From Gnetum montanum (lineage: Eukaryota > Streptophyta > Gnetopsida > Gnetales > Gnetaceae): a stretch of DNA of 64,000 nucleotides. The notes under the pieces are model-generated. The model saw nothing but the letters and a program-made list of their open reading frames with translations, did not search any database and had not been told where the DNA came from. Both the position numbers and the translations under genes were made by a program. Within the stretch, counting starts at the first letter, position 1. Each line of letters starts with the position of its first letter. The DNA lies in contig MNCI01007580.1 in the NCBI GenBank assembly GCA_015680685.1, positions 855,314-919,313 on the forward strand, read 5' to 3'. Positions 20,466-32,081 of the stretch are shown piece after piece.

Positions 20466-22163
20466 TCATTTTCTATAAAGTTTTTCTTTAATATAAGTTT
20501 CAATGATAGGTCTAGGTTTTGGTGGGTCATCAGATATAGATTTTCTAGGAGAATGTTCCATGGATGTGTTGTTAAAATTTAGCACACCTTCAAATGTTTT
20601 AAGAGGTAAGGTCTTATTTATATCTTTGTCTTCCCCTAAAGGTGGTGGATCACTTAGATAAAATCCATCATGTTGTTGATAAGGCAAGGTGTCTCCATAG
20701 CTTTCTTCACCTTCTCTAGAACTTTGATAGGATTGGATGGGATCTGCATAAGAGATAGGATTTTTTGTAGTTCCACTCACATAGTCATTTTCAACATGTA
20801 CACTACACTCAACCTCAATAACCCCAACATAAAGATTAGCATTTCGATCTTCCAAAGATTGATTTTGTTGATCCAAGGTTGTTACTACTTGTTTGTAGAA
20901 GGGTTCTTGGGGTATAGTCATGTATTCAGATTTTCCTTCGATAGGGATCAATAATTCTGAGAAATATGACCTAAAGAAGCCCCCAAACTTAGCTCCAAAA
21001 TTCCTAGATAAGAGCACACCATATGTGGGTTTCATATCAACTACTGGGATATCGGTATAACATGTAAATGTAGGGTATTTCTTAAGTTGTACCTTTGCTC
21101 CTTTTAATAACCCTGCCACAGGTACGTTAGATCCATCAAGTTGAATCACACTTTTAGTTTGTGGTATCATTTGTGCTCCTAAGGTGTTACAAATGTCAAG
21201 AGGCATAACACTAATAGTTGCACAGGAATCCATTAAATAGTTATGGACATTCTTTCCTAAAATAATCAAGGTGGTTAGGAAAGGGGGATGGTCCTTTTTG
21301 CTAGACATGGAATTATCCACGTTTTGTACTAATAATGTGTTAGGACTTTCTGCAAAGTGAACTTGCCTTTCAGGAATTGGGGATTTTTCTCTTTGGGCTA
21401 CGGGTATATGAACCATATCCTGAATCACTTCTTTCATTTTGTTAAAGTGTAGGAGGTCATACATCGAAATGTTGGCTTTAACTCTTTTTAAGTCCTCAAC
21501 CAAATCATAATTCTTATATTCATCTTTGGCTTCTTGTTGAGATGGAACTCTTCTAAGTACAGATGGGGGGTTTGGTTGTTGTGGGGCAATTACTTGGGAT
21601 GACCCAGATTGGTTTTTTGCATTGTTTTGACTAGGAACTCTCTTGTTTGGAGATGTATAGGAATTGTTCCTAATTTGTTGTTGTGTAGCATTCATAATAT
21701 TACTAATTTTGTGGTAGCAAGTGTTGTGTGGATTAGGGTCACCTACCATAACATGTTCTAACGAGGAAACCTCTTCATTTTCTGTCTCATGAGGTACATC
21801 AAGAACCATGATAGGGGTTTTTCCATTTTTTTGCCCTTGGGTATTGTCATCATACAATGCCATGAATTGAGGATAAGTTTTTTTGGAATGTTGCCTCTTA
21901 TTATGAAGACGACAATAATCATCGTTGATTGATACACTTGGTTTTTCTGGTTGTATAGGGCCTTTGTTATTGTTTCTCTTTAGCTCAACCACTTCATTGG
22001 ATAGTTTTTGTAGTGAAGTGAGTATTTGGGTCATCTGATCTTGGGTTTGGGTTGGTGGTTCAACAGAATTTGATGTCTCGTTTGGGTTGATAATGGATTG
22101 AATCAAGGCTTTTGATTGGTCATCATTCAAACCAGTGTTGGATGGTAATAATGAAAAGGACAT
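20466..22163 (-). pseudogene. Element 2 retropepsin region
   Basis: A long minus-strand frame of 565 codons, in phase with gag and separated from it by one stop (22216-22218). Near the N terminus a degenerate zinc knuckle CRLHNKRQHSKKTYPQF has lost its last Cys. The protease part shows LGKNVHNYLMDSCATISVMP (about 21240); the catalytic D-S-G is D-S-C here, which should abolish activity. QLDGSNVPVAG and YGVLLSRNFGAK (flap and C-terminal region) follow. The end (PRPIIETYIKEKLYRK) stops where RT should begin. Confidence 0.8.
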
Positions 22164-22217
22164 GGGGCCTTGTGAGTAATTACTTAAAGGTTGAGTTGAT
22201 TGAAAAGGAGAAACAGC

Positions 22218-23039
22218 TTAAGGCATAACATTAGACGTTTGAAAAGTTGGTAGGAGGAATGGATTTGATTGCATAAGGTTACTAAAACTCATCATCTCAA
22301 ATTGGGTTTGGATGTTATTCATAAGGGTTATTTGCTCTAATTCCACAACTTTTGACATTGCACCTTGTATTTCTATTATGTTGGGATCAAATTTAATGGC
22401 ATAAGCAAAGAATAGATCGATGATAGAGAGATAGAAGTTGAGGATACCATTTGGTTGTGGTTGCATCTCATTTGGCACATAGGTAAGTTGATGAAAGAAT
22501 CTAAGGTTATAATCCCTAACATTTTTCCCAGGTAGCTTTCTTAGGCTCGTAAAGTTGCTTGATGTGATAGCAGGGCTTGTAAATTTGTCAAATTGATTGA
22601 AAAACTTGTTTTTGAATTCTTGCCATGTGTTAATAGAGACATCAGGAAGCATTAAGAACCATTGGGTTGCTTTGGTCCTAAATGTTGTTATAAACACTCT
22701 ACATGCTACATCATTATGTACAATGTTGTGGATCCCTAATAAGGTTTCCAAACATTGTATGTGTTGGCAGGCATCATTCATAGGGGTTGTAGGATCGAAG
22801 AACAGGTTTATGTTTTGAAGGGATTTTGGTATGTCATGGTAATTATGAAAGTTAAAAGGGTTTCTTACTAAGGGAGCCGGGGGTTGATGGGCTGCCATCT
22901 TAGTCCGAGGTTTCTTAGGAATTGAATTTGGAAAAAGTGAAGCTCGTTGTTTTCTTAAAGTAAATTGGCGAGTAGCTGGTTGATTAGGGGTAGGAGTAGA
23001 AGTTCTTTGTTTAGATGTTTTGTAAGAAGAGTCACTCAT
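22218..23039 (-). pseudogene. Element 2 gag capsid domain
   Basis: Starts at ATG 23039, about 360 bases after the primer site. The frame gives a basic N-terminal tail (TRQFTLRKQRASLFPNS), then the gag core: FDPTTPMNDACQHIQCLE, FRTKATQWFLMLPDVSI and WQEFKNKFFNQFDKFT, with RDYNLRFFHQL after it. It has 273 uninterrupted codons before a single stop at 22216-22218, beyond which the frame continues into protease. It is better preserved than any other coding region in the window. Confidence 0.85.
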
Positions 23040-23398
23040 AAAATGAAAAATAACAGGAAATGTAAAATACTAATAAATTGTGAAAATTAAAGAAAAAAAA
23101 ATATTTGAATGCTCTATTTTTTAGTTTTTCAAAAAATTTTAAAAGTAAAATTGAAATTGCAAAATTTTAGAAAAGTAAATTAAAAGTAAAATAATTTAAA
23201 TCACCTCAATTAAATTTCAGAAAAACAACTTAAAAAGGATTGCTAGAATATAAATTGGAGATTTGAAAATGAAAATAAAATAGAGCAATAAAACTGAAAA
23301 TAGGGAGACAAAAATAAAACAAATAGTAAAAAAAATGATAACAATTTTTTTTTTCAAAATAAATATAAAAGGAAAATAAAGAAAAGGTTGAGAAACTA

Positions 23399-23415
23399 CC
23401 CTTCTTCTAGTGCTA
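23399..23415 (-). promoter_or_regulatory. Primer binding site of element 2, decayed
   Basis: Minus-strand TAGCACTAGAAGAAGGG lies six bases inside the LTR. It differs from the element 1 site TGGCGCTAGAAGGAGGG by three G-to-A changes, including the initial TGG and a CpG. Confidence 0.6.
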
Positions 23416-23421
23416 AAAAGG

Positions 23422-24774
23422 TGTTGATGCGTAAATTTTGAATACGCAACCAACACCTGTAAAAACTCATTTTAGGAGACTATCACCTAGGGCACCTCCC
23501 GTATGGGTATGGAAACCCAGGAATAGTCTCAGCTGGAAAGGGCTATGTGACAAAACAATTATAATAATATTTTTCTTAAAAATATTAAAAGCTTTAAATT
23601 TAATAAGAATATTGAAAACTTAAATAATTTGTGCAATTTAAAAGAGTACAATAAATAATTCAAAATAAAATGCAAATAATAATATTGAAAACTGTAAAAG
23701 TTATCTGCCACCGCGACTGCTTTCGTGCTTGGAGATGGCAGAGAGAAAAATCTGTCATGTTGTTTGAAAGCAAATAAATAAATAACAAAACGATGTGCAT
23801 ACAACCTGTCTCTGCCAGGTTTCTGTTTATTGGCAGAAAGAGGGTATTGGTCTCTGCCGCGTGGGTAGAAAAGAAAAAGAAAAGAAAAGAAAACGTGTCT
23901 GTTTCTATCTGAGAAAATAGAAAACCGTTGTTCAAAAATTGCTACTGCAGGGCAAACACACTGTCATCTGCAATATGCCCACAACTGCTATTGATGTTCA
24001 CCATGTGTTCCACACTCCTGCCATGTTCTGCCGCCTGCTAGTAGAAGAGAGAAGACTTCTGAAAATGCCTCAGTTGTTGATGTTGCCTGCTAGTAGAACA
24101 GAAAATGGTTCTGCAGACTCTGGCTCCTCCCCTGTTTATGTGAATTGACAAGGTATTTATAGGGTTGGACCGGGCTTGAGCACGAAATTCAAGAATAGAA
24201 TCAACGGCTGTGAGATGAGAGGAAAGCAGATCTAGCGACATGTGTCGCATGGATAGTTGGCATGAGTTAGATGTGTGTTGGATAGTTGCATTCTTTGACC
24301 AGGTTCAATGTATCCTTGTTGGATAGTTGCATTCTTTGACTAGGTTCAATGTATTTGTGTTGGATAGTTGCATTCTTTGACCAGGTTCAATGTATCTGTG
24401 TTGGATAGTTGCATTCTTTGACCAGGTTCAATGTATATGTGTTGGATAGTTGCATTCTTTGACCAGGTTTAATGTATCTGTGTTGGATAGTTGCATTCTT
24501 TGACTAGGTTCAATGTATCTGTGTTGAATAGTTGTGCACGAGTTGGATGTGTGTTGGATAGTTGTGCACGAGTTGGATGTGTGTTGGATAGTTGCATTTT
24601 TTAACTAGGTTCAATGTATTTTACAATTTATGGGTTATTCAAGCCCATGAAAGTACATTTAATTTAGACCATGAGGGCTTGACATGTCAATACTGTATGA
24701 CTTCTGATTTTTTGTGATATTAAACTTGTTCAAACAAGGTCCTATGCCTAGCATGGGTGAGGTTGGCCTCAACA
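23422..24774 (-). repeat. Element 2 5' LTR (1353 bp)
   Basis: Starts TGTTGATGCGTAAATTTT and ends GGCCTCAACA next to GTTAT. The minus-strand TATA box is at 24154-24161. The 41-base tandem array at 24250-24610 lies upstream of it in element orientation, that is, in U3. Confidence 0.9.
24281..24610. repeat. Minisatellite in LTR U3, about 41-base unit
   Basis: Units of GTTGGATAGTTGCATTCTTT followed by GACCAGGTTCAATGTATCTGT. About seven full units and two short ones (GTGCACGAGTTGGATGT) occur here; about three full units occur in the partner LTR (18715-18880) and two in the solo LTR (14236-14360). Element 1 LTRs have related single units near 2915-3010 and 12480-12575. Confidence 0.9.
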
Positions 24775-24779
24775 GTTAT

Positions 24780-26142
24780 ATTTTTAGTAATCACCTTTTA
24801 TTTCACATCATCTTAGGATAAAAATTAGAAGATGAATGTAATTCTTAGGATAGAAAGTGAAATATGGATGATACTTCCTAGACAAGAATGCACATGTAGG
24901 TCATGTGACTCAAAGCATGAGCATTACATTTTTCTTAGTTAACCTCAAAGTGAACATTTAAGATAAAAATACAATATTGTAGCTAAGTATTTATATGATA
25001 AAAATACAATATATGAAACTAATATTAAGGGTTTATTTATATTTGAAACTAATATATTAAGAGATACTTTGGGGCTTTGAATATAATAAACCCTTAATAT
25101 TAGTTTCAATTTCAATCTTTTTACAAATGATAAACAATGGGAGATGGAATGAGAACATAATTTTTACCCTTTTTACCTTAGCATTGCATAAGATTGCTAG
25201 CTACAATGCCCAAATGATACATGGTTAGTATGTTCTATCACCAAAATTTATTATCGTTTATCCACAAGATACATCACTAACATTGTAAAAATTCTTAACA
25301 AAATTTCCATATGCAATATGTTAAGAAAATTATCTTATACAATAAATACTAATGATTAACAATTTTTTCAAAGTTAAAAGATGGTAATACTATATTAAAA
25401 ATAATAAAATTGTATATGAACTTGTATATATACCCATACCTTAGGAACTCTTCATCTAAATAGTCTCCACTAATCAAAGTATCCCAATAGCAGATGAGTG
25501 CCTAATAAATAAGTATCTCTACCCATATCTAGTAAGAACTTGACTATTTCATCATCAATTCATCAACATCATTCATGATTATTTACTCAATCTTGGAAGT
25601 TGAACAATCAAAATTAGGGACATTTACTATTTTGATCATATCTTATTAATTTCACATCATTTTTTTATGATTCTAGATTTATTAGAAAACTAGCATAAAA
25701 CTAGCATAGGTGGTTATATGTAGCTAGACTTTTAGTTCCATATCTATTACAATTTGAGAGAAATTAGCTTTATAATTTGATAGATTTTTTAAATCCTAAA
25801 TTTTTACTGTAATGAATGATAGTAAATGATTAGATCATCTCTCCATCATGGCACAAATATTTGATGTGATAGCATATTTATTTGAAAGATAATATTTGTG
25901 GAAAGGTTTAGTTAAAATTTTAGCATAAAAAACTTAATAAATTTTAAATTATCATTTATTAAATTTTCATTACCATAATTGCTCCAATTTTTGATAAATT
26001 GGAAAGAACATAACATAACCTTAATGTCTAGATTTCTTTTGTAGTACTTCATTTTTCCAAATTGTAAACTTTCTAAGATGTTCAAAAGCACAAATTTTAT
26101 TAGCTTATTTTTTTTTGAAGTTAAGATAACCAAGTAATTGTT
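24780..26142. other. AT-rich spacer
   Basis: No gene is supported. It contains the perfect inverted repeat at 25015-25107. The rest is AT-rich with no recognised motif. Confidence 0.5.
25015..25107. repeat. 22-base perfect inverted repeat with 49-base loop
   Basis: GAAACTAATATTAAGGGTTT at 25015 (22 bases with the following AT) is repeated in reverse complement at 25086-25107. It could be a small hairpin or a remnant of a MITE; no flanking duplication was identified. Confidence 0.7.
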
Positions 26143-26956
26143 TTGCTGCTTGAAATTCCTTCACTTGGTATGAGAGCACCAGGTTCATCTACAAAAATGA
26201 GTATAAAAGATAGAGCTAGATGCTTCATCATCTTCAATGGCTCTCAATATTTTGGACTATGGACAAGGATGATAAAAGGCCTCCTTGAATGTAATGACTA
26301 TTGGGAAATAGTTGAAATAGGTTTCAAATTCATCCATAATTTTGAAGATTTCACAAGATTACAATCAAAGTATATGAAACAAAGAAGAAGAATAACAAAT
26401 TTTCTCTCATAATACTATTGGCTAGTGTCACACAAGTTATTTCTTGCAAATATAATCTTCATACTATTACCAAAGAAATGTAGAATAATCTCCAATTAGA
26501 ATACAAGGAAAGCTTAGAAAATCAACAATTATAGCAACTAATGTACAAATAAAAATTCTATACCTTGAAAATTAGAAGAAATGAAAGTGTTGAAGACTTC
26601 TTTACTAAAATGTATGATAAATTATGAAAAATAGATGAAGATGACCATGGATTTACCAATAGGAAAAAGTTCCAAAATTTGTTCAAACTCTCTACATAGA
26701 TCCAAGATTTAAAAACATGATAGAAACCATTATTCTTTCAAAGGATTTTAACATGCTTACCATTAATAAATTAGTTGCTCAAGTCAAAACCTTGCAAATT
26801 ATGATGAATAGTAAATAATCTAGTAAAGATGATCAAGCCTACATAACTAACCAAAGAGGAAGAGGTAGATAATGAAGATTGAGAGGAAGAGGAAGATTCA
26901 ATTATCAGAATACAGATCAAGAAACGAACTTAAAAGAAAATGGTGATCAAAATACA
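26143..26956 (+). pseudogene. Ty1/copia gag fragment
   Basis: The opening frame (IFNGSQYFGLWTRMIKGLL) is the N-terminal domain seen in copia Gag. Further frames with stops give HTITKEM, NNLQLEYKES, KFYTLKIRRNESVEDFF and MYDKL, which match the UBN2-type capsid region, then an Arg/Glu-rich end near 26880. Heavy decay: at least eight stops. It ends at 26956 where an Athila-like LTR begins. The continuation of the same copia element appears at about 34380. Confidence 0.7.
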
Positions 26957-27816
26957 TGATGATGAATCGTGATTCATCAAGCTATGATATCAGACCCCTG
27001 ATATTGGACCCACGATATCGGGTACGCAATATCGTAGCCCAAATAACAATATTAGATGCACAATATTGTGACTCCTGTGTGAGCCTATAAATACACAAGC
27101 AGGCACACGAGAGGAGTCAGTTTTAATATAGTTAGTTTTTTAGTCAGTAGATAGAAGTTAGTTCATTTTCTAATTCCTCTCAACCCTTTCTCCCAGTGCA
27201 TGCCCACAATGTGATGATTTTAATTGTACGGCATCCTTTATTCGAGTGTGGCGTACTTGAACACACACATGACCAAAAATAAAGATCGAAATTACTTCAT
27301 CATTGCAGCATTCACTTAGATTAATTACTTAATTTTAATTGTTATTAAATGTGGAATGAGTATGACTTAATTATGAGCATCTACGTGTGACTGCTTGGTA
27401 TCCTAGTAGCGTACTTGGGCCATGCGCTTGGTAATCCCAGTGGTAGTCATGCATGAGGCCTAAGATGTGTATGGATGATTAAGGAATGGATGCTCATCAC
27501 ACTTAGGCTAGCTTAGATTCTCTCTCCCTATCTCCTCTTAGTATAGCTCTCTCTCTCCCTTTTCCCTCCTAGCTTAGCTAAGATTATTTTCCATCACCTC
27601 CAAGAGTAGCATTAGTTTAGGAACACATCATACACCTCACTCTAGACTAAACATACGTGACAAAGAAAATACTAGTCTAGGTGGAAAGATAGCGAACTGT
27701 GATCAGCGAGTAACTATCTAGATACCAAAACTAGCCCATCTGCAGAGCTCGATTGGATTGTGTGTGAAACGCTCATATTTGTATGGTTGAGTGTAGGGGT
27801 ACCTCGCCACTCATCA
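26957..27816 (+). repeat. Element 3 5' LTR
   Basis: Starts TGATGATGAATCG and ends CACTCATCA, directly followed by a primer site. It aligns with the LTRs at 35619-36472 and 54180-55072 over most of its length (for example TTTCTCCCAGTGCATGCC, GATTAAGGAATGGATGCTCA and GGTACCTCGCCACTCATCA). Confidence 0.85.
26985..27094 (+). promoter_or_regulatory. GATATC palindrome array and TATA box of element 3 LTR
   Basis: Six GATATC-like hexamers (two exact, others GATATT, AATATC, AATATT) lie between 26985 and 27068. TATAAATAC follows at 27086. The same arrangement is seen in three other places in the window. Confidence 0.6.
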
Positions 27817-27817
27817 T

Positions 27818-27838
27818 TGGTGTCGTTGCCAGGGACGG
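27818..27838 (+). promoter_or_regulatory. Primer binding site of element 3 (tRNA-Asp type)
   Basis: TGGTGTCGTTGCCAGGGAC directly after the LTR. It resembles TGGCGCCGTTGCCGGGGA, the site complementary to tRNA-Asp used by Athila-like elements, with CpG-type decay. Confidence 0.65.
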
Positions 27839-27949
27839 TGCTAGTTATTTAGATTATTTATATCACACAGATAGCTAGAATAAAGTATTCATGATATATC
27901 TCTTAGAGAAGAAATTAATTTTAATTAAGTCACACACAAATTCACAACC

Positions 27950-29930
27950 ATGTCTCTCTCACAAGACTCTGACAATGCAACAATTAGTAAGGAAATTCAT
28001 TGGAGAACCAACAAATTATATGATGATGAAGATAAAGTGTGGAGTACCCAATCTAATATAGGGGTTTCCAATGAACCTAAACAAAGACAACATCATCCCA
28101 ACTCATGAATGCATAACCTACCTAGTGACAATGAATCCCTACTAGCCACTACAAGCTTAACGCATATACATGAGGCTATTCCAATATCCTCTAGGCATCG
28201 TAAGATAAGCCATCTACCCTGGCTTGACTTAAACAACTTTCCTAAGTTTTCAGGAGGCTATGATTTAGATCTACAACAACATTTACAAGCCTTCTACGAT
28301 GCTTGTGTATGGAATAACATTGATAATGGATGGCAAAAACTTAAGCTCTTTCCTATGACACTCATTGGACATGCAAAAGTATGGTATAGGTCCTTAAAAC
28401 CAAAATCAATCCAACATTGGCCAACAATGGTAGAACTATTTAATGAAAGATATCAAACTTATGCAAGAGTGTCAGCCTTGAGGAAATGAATCCAAGAGTG
28501 GAAACAAGCACAACATGAACCCTTGGACATGGCCTTAGAAAGATATTATGCACTATTAAACAACTGCCCAGGCCATGGGTTCTCCAAGGAAAGGCTAATG
28601 TACCACATTATTAATGGACTCTATAATGAAACAAGGGAGACCCTAGGGATGTATGCTCGAGGTCAACTATATGAACTACGAACCCATCAATTCCAAGAGC
28701 TTATTAAGTAGGTAGCAAAATAAGAAGGGGAGTTAGCTAAATGGGAGAATGCTAAAAAATCTCAACAGGCCCAAAAATCAAGAAGGGCCCATGATCATGA
28801 AGAGGAGAAAGTAACTCACTGCAAGGAGGTGGAACCATCTTTGCCAGTATTATAATCATTGGATGAAGTTGAGGCAAATATCAATAGGATGATGGAATGG
28901 ATGCATAAAAAATGTGGAGAATATGCCAACATTATTGGAGGTAGAGTCATGATGAGCCAAGAAATAGGACAAAACACCTTTAGACAATCAGAAAGAAGGG
29001 TAGAAGAAAATAAGAGCTCAACTACCAATTATACGTATGAATGCAACATTTTCCTGTACAATCATCCCAAGGGCCAATGCCCAATCTTGTCACATTTACA
29101 TGAGCATTGGGGAAGAATGTTACATCCAGAGTTCATGCAGAAATACTGTGTTTGATCACAATGGCAACAATCCCAATCATGGGGGAGGCCATCCCCAAAC
29201 TGGTTACACCCTTCATACCATCTGAACCTAAGTGCTTATCAAATTCAACATCCTGTTCCCTCAACTAGGTGAACATCTTCTATCTCATCACATTATTATT
29301 ATTCTCCTCAATACTATCAACCCATATCCTTGCCAACAGGACCACCACCTTGGGCACCTTGCACTCCTCAATTTCAACATTCTCATCCTTCACCTCCTTC
29401 CACATTGCCACTAATTTTTCCTAAAGGGTTTGCACCACCACATCAACCCACAAATGTTACTTATGCTTCTACCGTCAATAGCAGTGGGAACCTTTTACAA
29501 CATTGAAGGCATCCCTTCTTTTGGCCTGACCATAAGAACAGACAGCATAGTTTCAAGCCCACTGTATTCTCCAACCCATCACAAGTCCAATACTATGGTG
29601 CATCTTCCTCCACAAACCCAATGCCTCATGTTACCTTATCAGGGCCACCACTCAATACTCCAACAACCATGCGACCTAATGAATATAGCCACATGGGGAG
29701 ACATGTTGATCCTTTCATACCATCTTACGAGCAAGTGCCATAGTGGGTTAACCACTCATCAATTGACTACATCTTATAAATTGCCCCACTATGCTTACTC
29801 TAATCAAGTGTGTGAACCCCAATGGGGTAAGTATGACCGAGTTCTGATACGTCCAACATGCAAGGATCCTAACTTCTCATTTCTTAATCCTCATCATGCT
29901 TAATTGTTTAGTTATGGGGGATACCCACCA
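27950..29930 (+). pseudogene. Element 3 gag relic
   Basis: One frame from ATG 27950 to 29155, broken by about five stops (first at 28106). It holds the Athila-type gag core: FPKFSGGYDLDLQQHLQAF, LIGHAKVWYRSLKPKSI, WPTMVELFNERYQTY and ALERYYALLNNCPGHGFS, then a Glu/Lys-rich helix and a degenerate zinc knuckle (CNIFLYNHPKGQCP). From about 29160 the frames are rich in Pro, Ser, Gln and Tyr, as in the tail of Athila Gag, and end near 29900. The corresponding protein in element 4 is clearly homologous. Confidence 0.75.
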
Positions 29931-30129
29931 TTCTAATGACAAGCAGGATTAATAAATATTTTTCATTTTCTTTAATTTTGAAATTTCTGTTTTTCAATTT
30001 TTTACTTTTCAACTTATTGTTTGATCTTTTTTCCTTTTTATCTTCTTATCTTTTTACCTTTTTATGAGTAATCTCATCTAGGAATAAAACACTTATGTGA
30101 ATCATTGGTTGAGGTGTTGTTTTATGCTA
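29931..30129. other. T-rich non-coding stretch in element 3
   Basis: A poly-pyrimidine-rich run (29955-30065) between the gag relic and an LTR fragment. No gene is seen. Confidence 0.5.
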
Positions 30130-30346
30130 TCAAGTCTCAGGTGACTAATTACTCTGGACTAAACCATACATGATAAAGCAAATATTAGTCTAGGTGGGAA
30201 GACAGCGAAGTATGATCAATGAGTAACTATTTAGATCCACAACTAGCCTGTCTATGGAGTTCAACCGGATTGTGCGTGAAATGCTCATATTCATATGGTT
30301 AAGTGTAGGGGTACCTCACCACTCATCATTGGCACTATTTCCAGGG
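30130..30346 (+). repeat. Athila-like LTR fragment (R-U5 end) with primer-site-like sequence
   Basis: From GACTAATTACTCTGGACTAAACC to GGTACCTCACCACTCATCA, matching the last 200 bases of the 5' LTR. It is followed by TTGGCACTATTTCCAGGGACAG, a decayed primer site. The rest of an LTR is missing upstream, so this is probably the 5' end of a second truncated copy. Confidence 0.7.
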
Positions 30347-31494
30347 ACAGTGAGCCCATCACATCCACTCACCCATTCTCTTAATAAGAGGTTCTACTCT
30401 GGGTACAATGATATTCCTAATCATTAAAAATTAAAGTAATTTTTATGTTATTGTGCCCAGAATGAAGAAGGATGGACCAAGAGGGAATGGTTAGGGTGTG
30501 ACATCAAGGGGACTTGTGGATTCTCTTTGGTGACATTTGATGGAGTTATCATGTAGCTTGGTTGTACTAAGATCCTTGTAGATCTATGAAAAATGGAAGT
30601 AAGAGTTATCAAAAGGCACTCAACCAGGAAAAAATAATGCTATTCTAGGGGGTCCCACTGGAAACACATGCACCCATGCCTGAAGGTAGGTGGCTTCTCT
30701 GGATCAAGCAATACTTCAAAAAAAAAAACAAACGAGTGCCACAAAGCAAAATCACTTCTCCCTTGAACAAAATGCCAAGTGATTGTACTCCTTGCTGACA
30801 TGATGCTCTCATGATTGTCTATTATTAGGATGACATAATGCAATGTCACTGATCGGAGGAATGGACTTGATCTTGATTTTGGAGTGATGAGCTAATGACA
30901 CACTAATCATGCCTTACATGGAGGATTCATTGTGCCTTGAGTCAGTTCCCTCATGTTCCAATCTCTGCAATCCCTTCTATAATTCACCTCACCTCGTTGT
31001 TCCTATAGTTATGACTCATGACTTGGCTAGCATGGGATTCATATCTCATCACGGTGCTATCTACATGTGTGTGTTTTTTGAAATTGGTGTGAATTACATT
31101 TAACCCTTCTAGTGCCTATGGACATTTTAAGGTGTGGTTACACAAAGGCATTATAGGTTGGAACCTACTTTAGGGAGGACCCACTTGCATAACCCTTGTA
31201 ATTTGCACTAGTAACACATCTCTTGAACATCATCTTATACCCTCCAAGTATTACCAACATTCTTCTTTCCCTTATCATCCTTCCGGTTCAAATGTTCCTA
31301 TGTACAAACACATGCCCTTTTTCCTCATACTCTTCATGATTTTCATCACTAAATTTTACACCACTATCCTTTTTATGCCTTCTAGCCTAATCATTCTTAC
31401 CCTGGACCCTTTATATTAACCTAAAGTCCTCATTTTATACCTTGGAATTTCCAAAATTTATTAATTTTCCTAAGTACCCTATTTTTGATTGGTC
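30347..31494. other. Unassigned internal sequence of element 3
   Basis: No gag, pol or host motif was recognised. It has short open frames only. It may be the leader or a non-coding internal region of a second Athila-like copy. Confidence 0.4.
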
Positions 31495-31575
31495 ATGATA
31501 TCAAGTCGGCCATGATATCAGGTCCCTGATAGTGGGTACACGATATCACATCCTTAAAGTCTTTATATATGCCCC
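31495..31575 (+). promoter_or_regulatory. U3-like GATATC array with TATA box, detached from an LTR
   Basis: TCATGATATCAAG, CATGATATCAGG, CTGATAGTGG and ACACGATATCAC are followed by TTTATATATGCC. This copies the U3 promoter arrangement of the Athila-like LTRs, but the sequence after the TATA box does not match the LTR R region. It lies about 500 bases upstream of the splice acceptor of the env-like ORF. Confidence 0.5.
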
Positions 31576-32060
31576 CCTCCCACAAATGTCAACATCATTT
31601 GCAACTATTCACATTAGGGAGTTTTTCAAATTTTCTTCTAGGACTTGCGACCTATGCACCTCTTGATCAACCAGCCATAACTCGCTCGCTAGTACTCCAA
31701 TTTGCATTTTGTTTGAACCTATTTGAACTTGGAGTGTTCAGCTTAGTCATGGGGGAAGGGTACATGTCGAATTGTGCATAAATTTTTCAAAATTCATCAT
31801 TTCCCAAAGGATACTATCAAGGGTAATTAGTTATAAAAATAATAAACATGTGCCAAAAACAATTTCATCTCCTTATCTATACTAGGAAATTAAACTTTGA
31901 AACCACCTAAGCAAAGTGGGCCAAATATTAAAACCTTTTGGGGACATTTCCATAAAATTCCTATCTTTAAATCACACAAAATAAAAAACAAATTAATTAA
32001 GTTAAGAGTAAGATATAACTTAACTCTAGTAAGCAACCTTACTAATGATTGGCCCTGTGT

Positions 32061-32068
32061 GATTGCAG
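32061..32068 (+). promoter_or_regulatory. Probable 3' splice site before env-like ORF, element 3
   Basis: Branch-point-like CTTACTAAT (32038-32046) and GATTGCAG ending at 32068 lie 13 bases before the ORF's first ATG (32082). The same pair is conserved in element 5 (CTTACTAAC and ATTGCAG). Confidence 0.5.
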
Positions 32069-32081
32069 ATGGTCCCAAAGC

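Larger units (their letters stand above)
17884..24774 (-). mobile_element. Element 2: non-autonomous Ty3/gypsy element, gag-pro plus integrase tail
   Basis: Flanked by GTTAT at 17879-17883 and 24775-24779. It has LTRs at 17884-19023 and 23422-24774, a primer site at 23399-23415, a gag-pro frame (20466-23039) and an integrase C-terminal fragment (20160-20465). RT, RNase H and the integrase core are missing; the protease frame meets the integrase tail directly near 20462. It needs enzymes from relatives to move. The LTRs share segments and the primer site with element 1, so the two families are related. Confidence 0.88.

Noticed and set aside
24250-24610. Regular direct repeats as a CRISPR array
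   Set aside because: The units are contiguous 41-base repeats with no unique spacers, within a plant LTR.
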